Of a stretch of DNA of 64,000 nt, positions 35,911-44,246 are shown piece by piece. Source of the stretch: CAWBRT01 sp963832785. Lineage in GTDB: Bacteria; Acidobacteriota; Terriglobia; Terriglobales; Acidobacteriaceae. The translations under genes were made by a program, and so were the position numbers. Each line of letters begins with the position of its first letter. Within the stretch, counting starts at the first letter, position 1. The notes below the pieces were generated by a model. That model was not told the origin of the DNA and did no database searches. It saw only the letters and a program-made list of their open reading frames with translations. The stretch lies in the NCBI GenBank assembly GCA_963832785.1, contig CAWHVF010000002.1, forward strand, positions 124,001-188,000. Reading direction: 5' to 3'.

Positions 35911-36852
35911 ATTGCAACCTCCTGCTCTATCAACCTAGGGAAGCCTCTTCCGGGCTATCTGGTCAGCGAACACGCTTGGGCCTTTAGATTTGGTAGACGG
36001 GGGATGACCGGCCCGGCCCATGGGGCGAACAGTACTGTTCATATGATGCAATTGGGGAGCAGCAGGAACCCTGACTGGGGGTGGAAATCAGGCTAATTTA
36101 GCACCCTGTACCGATTTGGGAAATAATTTATTTAAAAGAGTTTAGTTGAGGTTGACACCCCAACCGAATTCCTTGGGCTGCGATCAGCAGATTGTGGCTG
36201 CCTGCCTCCCCAAATGCCCACGACAGCGTCCAGTCGCCCCTCCTCGCCTGGGCCAGCGCACCTTTCATTCCTAACGCGGCGTTGCGACGGCGTGCGGCAG
36301 AGTTGGACTTCTCGCAGCCATTTTTCGAGGCTTTAGATTCCACCTTCGCGCTAGGGCGCAAGCAGCTTTACCGGCTGCTGAAATACGCGCCGAAGCAGCA
36401 AGCGAGGCGTCAGGTAATGCGGGTACCGCACAGGACAGTGCACAAGAGCTTGCAGGCTTAGCCCGCTTGGAACCTGTTTTTCAGCAGCCTTTTAGCTGCG
36501 CCCACTCTGGGCCTCATCCCCATTTGGGAAAGACACGGGTGACGGACTCGGAAAGCGCCTTGACACTCTTCTCAAGCACCATCTCAATAGGACTGGGAGA
36601 ATTAAATCCCTTTTTTCCACAGGGTGCATGAACCGTGCAGCTAAGGTCGGCACGGTAGGTTACTGGTACCAATCTCAGCACTAGTTTTTCATCTTTTCGG
36701 CCGAAAGAGCCTAGGCGGGGTAAGGCACGAGGCTCAAGTTCAGGAGCTAGTTACGGAAACTCCACGCGTAAGTTCATGATGCGAGTCGACAAACCGAGGG
36801 CTGGCGAGCCCCCGCGCACAGAAACAGGCAGAAAAGAGAGGCGAGCAAAGCG
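35911..36852. other. Long non-coding spacer (942 bp) upstream of the actin-like gene
   Basis: No ORF here has family support; two overlapping frames around 36.13-36.46 kb encode nothing recognised and lack good ribosome sites. The distal half contains CCGTGC/GCACGG near 36.63-36.65 kb, a perfect TTTCGGCCGAAA palindrome at about 36695-36706 and GCCTAGGC at 36709-36716, so a regulated promoter or leader RNA of the actin-like gene is possible. I could not match it to a known riboswitch. Confidence 0.4.
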
Positions 36853-37896
36853 ATGGCTGCAAATTACTTCGGCTTGGATGTTGGCACCGACCAGATTGTC
36901 CTGGCCACTAATATCGACGCTGTGAACCCATCTGTCCAGAACCTGTTCGTGAGCGTCCCCCTGGAGCAGGGAGTTAAGAAGGCGCTGCAAAAGTTGCAGT
37001 GCCAATACATTTGCGATCAGGATTTCATACACATCGTGGGCGAAGATGCCTATGAGTTCTCCACCGTCTTGAACCGGCCGGTGCGGCGAACGATGAAAGC
37101 GGGCACGGTCGTGGCCGGCGACGATATCTGCATTCGCGTCTTTCGGCACTTGCTGGCGGAAGCTATGAAGAAGCATGTGATGCCGGAGAGCTTGGTATGC
37201 TTTTCCGTCCCCAGCGCCGGGGTTGGCGGTGCGCCGATACCGACGCCGGTTCACCTGCAATTTCACGAAAATCTGATCCGTGATGTGCTCAAAGACCGCA
37301 AGTGCACCTGCATTACGCTGAAAGAAGGCATGGCCGTCGTGTACTCCGAGCTGCAAGAGGAAGGTTACACGGGTATCGGAATCAGCTTTGGCGCCGGGCT
37401 GGTCAACGTTGTCCTCAGCTACATGACCATGGTGGCCTTCGACTTCAGCCTTCCTCTGGGGGGCGACATTCTGGATGAGCGGGCCGCCAGCCTGCTGGGC
37501 GTCAATCAGAGCCGAATCCGGGAGGCCAAAGAGAACGGCTTCTCTTTCACTAGCCGCGGGGGCACGTTGCACGAGACTCTGCGCCTGGTTTACGCCGATA
37601 TGATGGCGGCTGTAATCTCCACTATCTGCCAGTCGGTGGAGAGGATGAAGCTGTCCCAGCGCTACACCAGGTCGATTCCCGTAGCCATTGCCGGCGGCTC
37701 CTGCATCCCTGACGGCTTCAGCGAGCTGTTTGCTGAGGTGGTCGGCAAAACCGACTTGCCCTTCCGCGTCAGCGGCGTAAGACGGGCCGCTCAGCCGCTG
37801 CGGGCGGTGTCGGCCGGCTGCCTCAAATGCGCGCTTGAATCCCGGACGCAAGCGCCCACCGATTTGGCCGAGTACGCCAAAGCAGCCGGCAAGTGA
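36853..37896 (+). CDS. Actin-fold (ASKHA) ATPase-like protein
   Basis: A 347-residue protein with the actin/Hsp70/MreB phosphate and adenosine motifs: phosphate-1 FGLDVGTDQIVLATN at about residues 6-20, phosphate-2 GIGISFGAGLVNVV near 175, and adenosine motif VAIAGGSCIPDGF near 278, then PLRAVSAGC. It is not MreB, DnaK, FtsA or ParM by the signatures I know, but the fold is clear. Such proteins polymerise or act as ATP switches. The next gene is a bactofilin 93 bp downstream on the same strand, suggesting a joint cytoskeletal or cell-envelope role. Upstream lies a long non-coding region. Confidence 0.72.
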   Translation: MAANYFGLDVGTDQIVLATNIDAVNPSVQNLFVSVPLEQGVKKALQKLQCQYICDQDFIHIVGEDAYEFSTVLNRPVRRTMKAGTVVAGDDICIRVFRHLLAEAMKKHVMPESLVCFSVPSAGVGGAPIPTPVHLQFHENLIRDVLKDRKCTCITLKEGMAVVYSELQEEGYTGIGISFGAGLVNVVLSYMTMVAFDFSLPLGGDILDERAASLLGVNQSRIREAKENGFSFTSRGGTLHETLRLVYADMMAAVISTICQSVERMKLSQRYTRSIPVAIAGGSCIPDGFSELFAEVVGKTDLPFRVSGVRRAAQPLRAVSAGCLKCALESRTQAPTDLAEYAKAAGK

Positions 37897-37989
37897 TGCC
37901 CCGGTTGGCAGTTAATTTCTGGCCCTCCGGGAGGGAGGCGCGGGAGTGCGCCCGCCACCGGCGGCCAAGAATTCAGGAGAACGCCTGCG

Positions 37990-38562
37990 ATGTGGAAGTT
38001 ACGCAAAGAAGATGAACAGCCGTTTGTTCCCCCGCCACCTCAGCCGGTTGCAGCCCCGGTCCGCGAGCCCAGCCAAGCCGAGGCCCCCGTGGAAGAGCCT
38101 CCCCCGCAGCCGGTGCGCAAGGTCCGGACGGAGATGGCGCGGGAGATGGCGCGGATCGGCCAGATGATCACCATCAAAGGGGAGCTCTCCGGCGGCGAGG
38201 ATTTATTCGTGGACGGAGAAGTGGAAGGCAGCATAGATTTAAGCGGCCATATGATCATCGTGGGCCCGAACGGCCGTATTCACGCCAACATCCAGGCGCC
38301 GAGCATAGTGGTCTTCGGCCGGGTTCAGGGCAACCTGCGAGGCAGCGAACGGGTGGAGCTGAAAAAAACCGCCGTAGTCAGCGGCGATATTTTCACCAAG
38401 CGGGTGATGATCGAGGAGGGGGCCTTCTTCAAAGGCAACGTCGATATCCAGAACCCGGAGCCCAAGTCGGAAGCCCATCGCGCCTTCACCGTGGCAGCTT
38501 CGTCGCCGGCACCGGCCGGCCAGAGCGCCGAAGCCAGAGATTTCGTTCTGATCTCGCGTTAG
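37990..38562 (+). CDS. Bactofilin
   Basis: A 190-residue cytoskeletal protein with the bactofilin (DUF583) beta-helix core, about residues 57-150, built of repeats such as TIKGELSGGEDLFVDGEVEGSIDL, GRIHANIQAPSIVVFGRVQGNLRG and KTAVVSGDIFTKRVMIEEGAFFKG. The Pro-rich N-terminal tail (residues 14-40) and disordered C-terminal tail are typical. Bactofilins form nucleotide-independent polymers that place cell-wall enzymes or other factors. The gene follows the actin-fold ATPase in the same direction and is probably co-transcribed. Confidence 0.92.
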   Translation: MWKLRKEDEQPFVPPPPQPVAAPVREPSQAEAPVEEPPPQPVRKVRTEMAREMARIGQMITIKGELSGGEDLFVDGEVEGSIDLSGHMIIVGPNGRIHANIQAPSIVVFGRVQGNLRGSERVELKKTAVVSGDIFTKRVMIEEGAFFKGNVDIQNPEPKSEAHRAFTVAASSPAPAGQSAEARDFVLISR

Positions 38563-38784
38563 GGCGGGTTCCGGCGCCGGGGCTCGATAGTAAAGCGAGT
38601 TCCCCGTGACTAGCCTTTCATGCGGCGCCTGATCCAATATTTTCCTCAAGCCGCTGCCGATAGGGTGACAAGAGGACTTATCTATAGTTATACTCACGTC
38701 TCGGCAACTCTCGGTGGATAACCCAGTTTTACCCTGCTGAATCTCGGCCGCCTTGCGGCTCCGCAGCTACATAGGGAGGTGCAT

Positions 38785-39657
38785 GTGAAGAAGGCTCTCT
38801 TCAATCCGCGTGAAATCATTCCTGCGATCTTGTTGGTGGCTGCAATCGGGTTTGTTTTTGCTTCCGGCCCTGCCCAGGCTCAAACCAGCAAAAACAAGAG
38901 CGCCGGAACCGGCAAGATCGAAGTCCTCTGGCTCGGTCAATCGGCAACCAGGATCACCACGGTCAGCGGCAAAGTGATCGTGATCGACCCATTCCTGACG
39001 CAGAATCCTAAAACGCCGCCGCAGTACAAGAACCTCGACGCGCTCGGCAAGGTGGATATCATCCTGGTGACCCATGCCCACGGCGATCATCTGGGCGACG
39101 GAGTTGAGTTGGCGAAGAAGAATAATGCGCCGCTCTGGGGGCCGGCGGGCCTCGACCAGTCACTGCAGACGCTCGGCCTCTTGCCGCCCGAGCTGGCTCC
39201 GCGCATGAACAAGGGCGGCACCATTACACCCCTGGGGCCGGACATCAAAATCACCATGGTGCATGCCGACCACAGCTCCGAACTCGTCTGGCGGAACCCG
39301 GCGACCGGCAAAGACGAAACCCACGTTGGCGGAGAACCGGTCGGGTTCATCATCGAATTCGAGAACGGCTTCAAGCTCTACCACATGGGAGACACAGCGC
39401 TGTTTGGCGACATGAAATTCATCGGCGAGCACTACAAGCCGGACCTGATCATGATCCCCATCGGCGGGCACTTCGTCATGGACCCCAAGGACGCCGCCTA
39501 CGCGACCAATCACTATCTGAAGCCGAAGTTCGCAATCCCGATTCACTATGCGACCTTCCCGCAGTTGAAAGGGACGCCGCAGGAGTACATACAGGCGCTC
39601 GGCAAGACCAAGACGAAGGTTTTTCCGATCAATCCGGGTGACAAGTTGACCTTTTGA
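38785..39657 (+). CDS. Exported metallo-beta-lactamase-fold hydrolase (UPF0173-like)
   Basis: A 290-residue protein with an N-terminal hydrophobic signal segment (IIPAILLVAAIGFVFASGPAQAQ) and an MBL fold: THAHGDHLGD, HADHSSE, YHMGDTALFGDM and PIHYATF supply the usual metal ligands. It resembles YtkL/UPF0173 family proteins described as L-ascorbate-6-phosphate lactonase-like hydrolases. The GTG at 38785 is preferred because AGGGAGG lies five bases upstream; a GTG at 38779 is too close to it. Probably periplasmic; substrate unknown. Confidence 0.85.
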   Translation: MKKALFNPREIIPAILLVAAIGFVFASGPAQAQTSKNKSAGTGKIEVLWLGQSATRITTVSGKVIVIDPFLTQNPKTPPQYKNLDALGKVDIILVTHAHGDHLGDGVELAKKNNAPLWGPAGLDQSLQTLGLLPPELAPRMNKGGTITPLGPDIKITMVHADHSSELVWRNPATGKDETHVGGEPVGFIIEFENGFKLYHMGDTALFGDMKFIGEHYKPDLIMIPIGGHFVMDPKDAAYATNHYLKPKFAIPIHYATFPQLKGTPQEYIQALGKTKTKVFPINPGDKLTF

Positions 39658-40023
39658 GGAGATGCGCCGTCAGGCTGACCTGGCGGCGCGCCCCGCAAGG
39701 CCGGGAAGCCCGGTTGGCTGGTGCAGGATTTCGCCAGTTGCCAGTTCGACAACCTTCGCGCCGATAGCTGGTGTCCGATTGGTTCACTTCATTCCGGGTA
39801 CATGTACGCCAGCCGATTCGGGGCTTCAACTCTCGTAATATATTCCTGCACTACAGCAAGAGAGACCATAGACCCGTCTACACGTCTACGGCAGTTCTGT
39901 TTGCGCTTGCCGAAGTAGAAGATTTGCCGGTTCGAGAGTGACCTCCCCAGGGGCTCGTCAGGAGGTGGGCTTTTCGTCTGCTGCGGTAGACGCATACGTC
40001 GGAAAGTTGACTGAAAGGCGATC
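39658..40023. other. Intergenic region with a strong hairpin after the MBL gene
   Basis: CGCCGTCAGG (39665-39674) pairs with CCTGGCGGCG (39679-39688) around a four-base loop with one wobble pair. It begins seven bases after the stop codon but lacks a U-tract, so termination is possible but not certain. The rest of the spacer has no supported gene. Confidence 0.45.
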
Positions 40024-40725
40024 ATGCAAACCATGGCCATTCGCAATACCGTTCTTTGCATAGATGACGAGGAAGCCACTGTCTTGCCGCTGCAACCCAT
40101 CCTGATGGCGAACGGCTATGAGGTGCTAACCGCCACCGATAATCTAAGAGCGCTGCAGCTGATCTACGGGCGCCGAGTCGACGCCATCGTACTGATTCAC
40201 TCCGGGCCGGCAAGGAGCAGTGAAGAAATTGCCGCGGAGATGAAACGGCTGCGACCGGGCACTCCGATCATCTTGTTCTCAGGAGTCTGTGACATTCCAT
40301 CCGGCGCATTGCCCCATGTCGATGCATCTGTTCAGAGAATCGAGGGCGTTGATGGTTTGCTGGTTGTTCTTCGGCGGCTGCTGCAACTTTCCGTTAATCA
40401 GGCCCCGATGGCCCGTAAGTTTCGCAGATTCTCCGTGCAGGTGCCAGTGGTCGTGACCGTGATTCGCTCGGGCACATCAATCATGCTTGAGGGTATTTCA
40501 CGCAGCCTTGGGGAAGGCGGTCTGGGCGGCAGGATCAATGGAAAGCTGTTACCTGGCGAGTACGTGCGGATTCGAATCATCGATCGCCGGTTGGAAACAG
40601 TACTGGAGCCCCGGGCTCAAGTCCGCTATCGCAAAGACGACAATTACGGGTTCGCCTTTCTGGATGTAAGCCCTTCGGAACAGGCTGGCGTGCGACGGCT
40701 TTTTAGCCAGCCGGCCCTCGCCTAG
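40024..40725 (+). CDS. Receiver-PilZ protein with degenerate receiver
   Basis: A 233-residue two-domain protein. The N-terminal CheY-like receiver (about 7-120) retains the acidic pair in CIDDEEAT, but at the phosphoacceptor position the strand reads DAIVLIHSGP, with Ile where Asp belongs, so it is unlikely to be phosphorylated conventionally. The C-terminal PilZ-like domain (about 130-230) starts RKFRRFSVQVPVVV and ends YGFAFLDVS; the c-di-GMP-binding RxxxR is present as RKFRR-like residues but D/N-x-S-x-x-G is weak (ISRSLGEGG). Likely a signalling adaptor. The ATG at 40024 has AAGG upstream. Confidence 0.8.
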   Translation: MQTMAIRNTVLCIDDEEATVLPLQPILMANGYEVLTATDNLRALQLIYGRRVDAIVLIHSGPARSSEEIAAEMKRLRPGTPIILFSGVCDIPSGALPHVDASVQRIEGVDGLLVVLRRLLQLSVNQAPMARKFRRFSVQVPVVVTVIRSGTSIMLEGISRSLGEGGLGGRINGKLLPGEYVRIRIIDRRLETVLEPRAQVRYRKDDNYGFAFLDVSPSEQAGVRRLFSQPALA

Positions 40726-40750
40726 CGTTTCCGGACTTCGCCCGCTTCAA

Positions 40751-41161
40751 TTAATTGGTCACAGGAGCGGCGCTCTTGACGACAAGTGTTATCTGCGGCG
40801 GGTAGAGCAGGGTCTTGTGAATCAGGCAATGGTGCACGGCCTGCTCAATCCCGGCCCGATGCTCTTCGAGTAAATCCGCAGGGATTTCAATTTCGACCTG
40901 GAAATTATCGAGCCGGAATGGATTCTTGACCTTTTCGGCCGCCACCCGCACCCGCGTCTTTTCCATGCTGAGATTGCGCTTCTTCAGGTATTGCACCGCG
41001 TAATAACCGGCACAGGCGCCCAGGGCCGCCAGCAGCAGCTCGGGCGGATTCATCCCCTGGTCGGAACCGCCGATGTCGGATGGTTGATCTGATATTACGG
41101 TGTGCGAGCGGGCATTGACCTGAAACTTCACTGCTCCCAGATGTTCGACAAAAACTTCCAT
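40751..41161 (-). CDS. OsmC-family protein
   Basis: A 136-residue OsmC/Ohr-like protein: thiol peroxidase or related redox protein of the cytoplasm. The fold signatures are GMNPPELLLAALGACAGYYA, with the family Cys in GACAG, and the C-terminal HHCLIHKTL, which would carry the second Cys (HHCLIH). Both catalytic Cys of the family are therefore present. GGAGG lies about nine bases before the ATG. It ends a minus-strand run with the ECF sigma factor and rhodanese genes, pointing to a thiol or peroxide stress theme. Confidence 0.87.
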   Translation of the reverse strand: MEVFVEHLGAVKFQVNARSHTVISDQPSDIGGSDQGMNPPELLLAALGACAGYYAVQYLKKRNLSMEKTRVRVAAEKVKNPFRLDNFQVEIEIPADLLEEHRAGIEQAVHHCLIHKTLLYPPQITLVVKSAAPVTN

Positions 41162-41189
41162 GATTGCTTTCCTCCAAAATTCGAAAATT

Positions 41190-41714
41190 CTATCCGCGTT
41201 CGGAGGCGCCGGCCAGCGCCCGATCCAGTTGCTCTCTGACTAGCTTTCGCGCGCGGTGCAGGCGGGATTTCATTGCCGCAGTCGAAATGCCTAGCCGGCG
41301 TGTAACTTCCCCGCCCGGCAACTGCTCCAGATCGCGCATCTCGTAGACTACGCGGCAGGGTTCCGGCAGATTCCGAATCGCCTGGGCCAGCAACTCTTTT
41401 ATCCTGGCAACAACCGCTTGCGTCTCCGGCGACGGCTCCGCACCTTCTATCTGCCGGCCTTCATCCTCAAGCGCAGACAGCTGCAGCAGCGGCAGCAGCG
41501 ATTCCCGTTCGCGCAACTGCCAGCAGACGCGGCGGGCAATCTGCGCCAGCCATGACCGGAACACGGCTGAATCGCGCAACTGATCCAGGTGGCGGTAAGC
41601 TTTGAGCAGCGCTTCGATCAAAACGTCTTCGGCATCTTCGCGGTTGCCGCATACACGTATCATCTGCCGGTAAACCGCATCTTTATGCTGATTAGCAAGG
41701 GTTTCGAAGTCCAC
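41190..41714 (-). CDS. ECF-family RNA polymerase sigma factor
   Basis: A 174-residue sigma-70 factor of the extracytoplasmic-function class with only regions 2 and 4. Region 2 includes NREDAEDVLIEALLKAYRHLDQ and FRSWLAQIARRVCWQ; region 4 has LPEPCRVVYEMRDLEQLPGGEVTRRLGISTAAMKSRLHRARKLVREQL. No anti-sigma gene is adjacent, which is unusual; the upstream gene is a rhodanese and the downstream gene an OsmC protein. The start is a GTG at 41714, without a strong ribosome site. It may respond to sulfur or oxidative stress; that is inferred from neighbours. Confidence 0.88.
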   Translation of the reverse strand: MDFETLANQHKDAVYRQMIRVCGNREDAEDVLIEALLKAYRHLDQLRDSAVFRSWLAQIARRVCWQLRERESLLPLLQLSALEDEGRQIEGAEPSPETQAVVARIKELLAQAIRNLPEPCRVVYEMRDLEQLPGGEVTRRLGISTAAMKSRLHRARKLVREQLDRALAGASERG

Positions 41715-41741
41715 GACAACATTGTAAGCAAAACGTCGGTT

Positions 41742-42305
41742 TCAGAAACCGCAGACCCGCCTCCCAGTCTCGGCTCTCACCTGAACCAACTTGCGGGCGC
41801 GATTCCACGGCATTCGCCCCAGCAGTATTGCCATAGGGCAGAAATCCGTCAGCCCCGCCATGGTCAATCCCAGACCTGCCAGCCCGGAAAGATAGGCCCA
41901 GTGCGGGTCCAATGCCAGCGCCAACACGGCTCCGGCCAGGATGATTACTCCTGCCCCCAACCGCACCTGCCGCTCCAGCGCCCAACGCACCCTGCTGCTT
42001 CTTACCATGGGAAGGCCTGCTTTGGCCCAGGCTTCCGTGCCGCCATCCAGCACGTGCAGAACGCTCCGATGCGGCGCCAGCAGGCCAGCCGCCATGCAAG
42101 CACGCTTGCCGCTTTGGCAGATCAGAACCAGTGGACGGACAGGGTCCAGGTCTTGTAACCGTGCCTCTATTTGCTCCAACGGAATGTTGGCCGCTCCCGG
42201 CACGTGCCCGGAGGCGTACTCCGAGGCTGAACGCACATCAACAAGTTGTAACTGAGCCGCGGCTTCGCCCTTGCGCCTCAGTTCATCCACGGTGATCGTG
42301 TGCAC
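41742..42305 (-). CDS. Rhodanese-like sulfurtransferase with DUF2892-type membrane tail
   Basis: A 187-residue protein. The rhodanese domain (about 5-100) has VDVRSASEYASGHVPGAANIPLE and the active-site loop LICQSGKRA with its Cys, followed by DGGTEAWAKAGLP. The C-terminal part (about 108-175) has two hydrophobic segments of the DUF2892 type with MAGLTDFCPMAILLGRMPWN. It would carry sulfane sulfur at the membrane. The GTG start at 42305 has AGGAGG upstream, an excellent site. It heads the rhodanese/ECF sigma/OsmC run. Confidence 0.88.
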   Translation of the reverse strand: MHTITVDELRRKGEAAAQLQLVDVRSASEYASGHVPGAANIPLEQIEARLQDLDPVRPLVLICQSGKRACMAAGLLAPHRSVLHVLDGGTEAWAKAGLPMVRSSRVRWALERQVRLGAGVIILAGAVLALALDPHWAYLSGLAGLGLTMAGLTDFCPMAILLGRMPWNRARKLVQVRAETGRRVCGF

Positions 42306-42424
42306 AGAAAAACCTCCTCTTTTAGAGAAGAGCTGGAATCTGGGGAAAAGGATTCGCGAAGCAGCAAATTTATAGGCGGGATCTGGAAGGCAGAATACCT
42401 GGTTTCACGAAGAAGAATGAAGAA

Positions 42425-42501
42425 TGGTCGGGGCGATAGGATTTGAACCTACGACCCCCTGCGCCCAAGGCAGGTGCGCTACCAGGCTGCGCTACGCCCC
42501 G
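42425..42501 (-). tRNA. tRNA-Pro (anticodon UGG)
   Basis: Read on the minus strand, the acceptor stem CGGGGCG pairs with CGCCCCG, followed by A and an encoded CCA. The D arm has AGCGCAGCCTGGTAGCGC, the anticodon stem CCTGC/GCAGG encloses the loop CTTGGGC, giving anticodon UGG, and the T arm contains GGTTCAAATCC. All stems are complete. 77 nt including CCA. Confidence 0.97.
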
Positions 42502-42614
42502 ACTGTTTCAATTATAGCGAAGCCATGAAGCGGCGCATCCGGCGAATCCGCGCGCATATGGTTAAGCAGGCAAAATGCAGGCCACGCCGAGCCGGGCTGC
42601 AAAAACACGGCCTT

Positions 42615-43910
42615 TCAGCGCGGTGTGAACTCGTCGCTGTAAATGGCGAATTCCGGATAAGCGCCGGCGCCCAGTTCATTCAGGTCCATCCCCTGGCGCT
42701 CGCCTTCCGCCGCCACCCGCTGCGGCAACGCGAGGTTCAGGAGCAGGCACAGGCCGTAGATCAGCGGAAGCACGAAGCCTAACAAGGTTCCTATTCCCAC
42801 CAGTTGCGCGACCCATTGTCCGGGTTGGTTCGATGGCGTGGCAAAGAGTGCGACGGCCAGCAGGCTCCACAGGCCTCCCAGGCCATGGACGGAGACCGCT
42901 CCCGAGGGATCATCCACCTCGATCAACTCCAGCCACTGCACGGAAAACGTTACCAGCGCGCCGGCAACAAGGCCGATAGCCACCGCCGAAGCGGGCGAAA
43001 CGAAGGCGCCGGGAGCGGAGCTGGCTACCAGTCCGCCGACCCAGCCGTTGGCTACCAGCGAAGCATCCGGCTTGCCGAAACGAAGGCGGGTAATCAGCAA
43101 CGCAACCAGGGCGGAGGCGGAGGCCGCCAGCAGCGTATTCAGCGCAATCAGCACCGAGCGAAGCGGTGGGGCACCGGCGAAAAGAATGGCGCCGGAAGAA
43201 TTCAGTCCTACCCAGCCCAGCAATGCCAGCAGGCAGCCGAACAGCACCAGGACTGAGTTGTGCCCGGGAATCGCCGCCGGCAGGCCGCCGGGCGTGTACT
43301 TGCCGCGGCGAGGGCCAAGAATCCAGGTGATCGCCAGTGCCATCAGCCCGCCCATAGCCTGGATGGCACCCGCCCCTCCGGCATCTATGAGGCCGCGGCC
43401 CAGAGCGAAGTTCGCGCCCAGTTGTACCAGCCATCCCCCGCCCCAAACCCAGTGGCCGAAGAGAGGATATATCCATCCGGCCAGCAGCGCGGTGGTGGCG
43501 CAGATCCCGCCCAGGCGCCAGCGGTCGGCGCCGCTGCCCAGCGGGATCATCGCCGCCAATCCCACGCTGAACATTTGCAGCAAGGCGGCCAAAGATGCGG
43601 TAGAAGCATCCGGCGGCAAACCGCGCAAGAATAATTTCCCGGCGCCGATCCAGCTCCACGGCCTCCCGGCGATGGCGATGACGCGCGTGGGGCCTCCCGG
43701 GTATCCCTGAATGGCGAATCCCACTACGAAGTAGACACCGGCGGCAATGGCAATCACGCACAGCGAACTCAACATGAGGTAGGCGGCGCTGCGCGCCCGG
43801 CCCAGTCCGGTGTTGATCAGCGCCAGTCCGGCTGCCGCCAGCGGCACCAGCAGGATGAAGACAAGGCACAGCGCGGTTCCCGCTTCGGAAAGCGCCGCCG
43901 GCGCCGGCAT
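42615..43910 (-). CDS. amt: Ammonium-transporter family protein with a substituted pore histidine
   Basis: A 431-residue Amt/Mep/Rh protein with about 11 membrane helices. The second pore His is kept in DDPSGAVSVHGLGGLW. The first, normally in a DFAGGTVVHIN context, is replaced: DAGGAGAIQAMGG has Gln at residue 184. The twin-His motif helps deprotonate and conduct ammonium, so transport or selectivity may be altered. A C-terminal tail of about 40 residues (MDLNELGAGAYPEFAIYSDEF) resembles the regulatory tail contacted by PII, but no glnK is adjacent. It overlaps the small upstream gene by one base. Confidence 0.85.
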   Translation of the reverse strand: MPAPAALSEAGTALCLVFILLVPLAAAGLALINTGLGRARSAAYLMLSSLCVIAIAAGVYFVVGFAIQGYPGGPTRVIAIAGRPWSWIGAGKLFLRGLPPDASTASLAALLQMFSVGLAAMIPLGSGADRWRLGGICATTALLAGWIYPLFGHWVWGGGWLVQLGANFALGRGLIDAGGAGAIQAMGGLMALAITWILGPRRGKYTPGGLPAAIPGHNSVLVLFGCLLALLGWVGLNSSGAILFAGAPPLRSVLIALNTLLAASASALVALLITRLRFGKPDASLVANGWVGGLVASSAPGAFVSPASAVAIGLVAGALVTFSVQWLELIEVDDPSGAVSVHGLGGLWSLLAVALFATPSNQPGQWVAQLVGIGTLLGFVLPLIYGLCLLLNLALPQRVAAEGERQGMDLNELGAGAYPEFAIYSDEFTPR

Positions 43911-44089
43911 CAGTTGTCCTCCCGGCGAATGATGAAATTAGAACGAAAGAGAATGGCCAGGCCGAGAACCTCGACCGCCATCCCCGCCAGAACAAATGCG
44001 GCGCGGGGCGCGGGCGATGCCAACAGCGCTACCGCGGCCAGCAGGATAATCCATCCCGCCAGCAGCAACATGACACCGGCGAACTTCAT
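43910..44089 (-). CDS. Small two-helix membrane protein upstream of amt
   Basis: About 59 residues with two hydrophobic segments (FAGVMLLLAGWIILLAAVALLAS and FVLAGMAVEVLGLAILF) and a basic tail RRED. Its stop overlaps the amt start (TGATG), so the two are translationally coupled. The ATG at 44089 has GAGGTG close upstream. No family was recognised; it may be an accessory of the transporter or a conserved small membrane protein. Confidence 0.6.
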   Translation of the reverse strand: MKFAGVMLLLAGWIILLAAVALLASPAPRAAFVLAGMAVEVLGLAILFRSNFIIRREDN

Positions 44090-44099
44090 GATCACCTCA

Positions 44100-44237
44100 T
44101 TGGCAGGGGTTAGGGATTAGGGATCAGGGATTAGAAAAATGCTCGCGGTTGCTTCTTTCTGGAAGGCATAGCAGCTAAAGCCATGCCCTTTCAAAGAAGC
44201 ATCTTTGAAACAAACTCCAGTCCCTAATCCCTGACCG
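44100..44237. repeat. Foldback repeat upstream of the amt pair
   Basis: The left arm has GGGTTAGGGATTAGGGATCAGGGATTAG (about 44107-44133) and the right arm CCCTAATCCCTGACC (about 44221-44235), its partial reverse complement. The interior includes AGCAGCTAAAGCCATGCC and CTTTCAAAGAAGC. It lies in the spacer between the kinase gene and the amt small ORF, both on the minus strand. The TAGGG words differ from the GATTTCAG family but the arms-around-core layout is the same. Confidence 0.5.
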
Positions 44238-44246
44238 TCTCTGAAC

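Noticed and set aside
36192..36461. 89-codon plus-strand ORF upstream of the actin-like gene
   Set aside because: No ribosome site, no family likeness and an equally long frame on the other strand; treated as chance coding.
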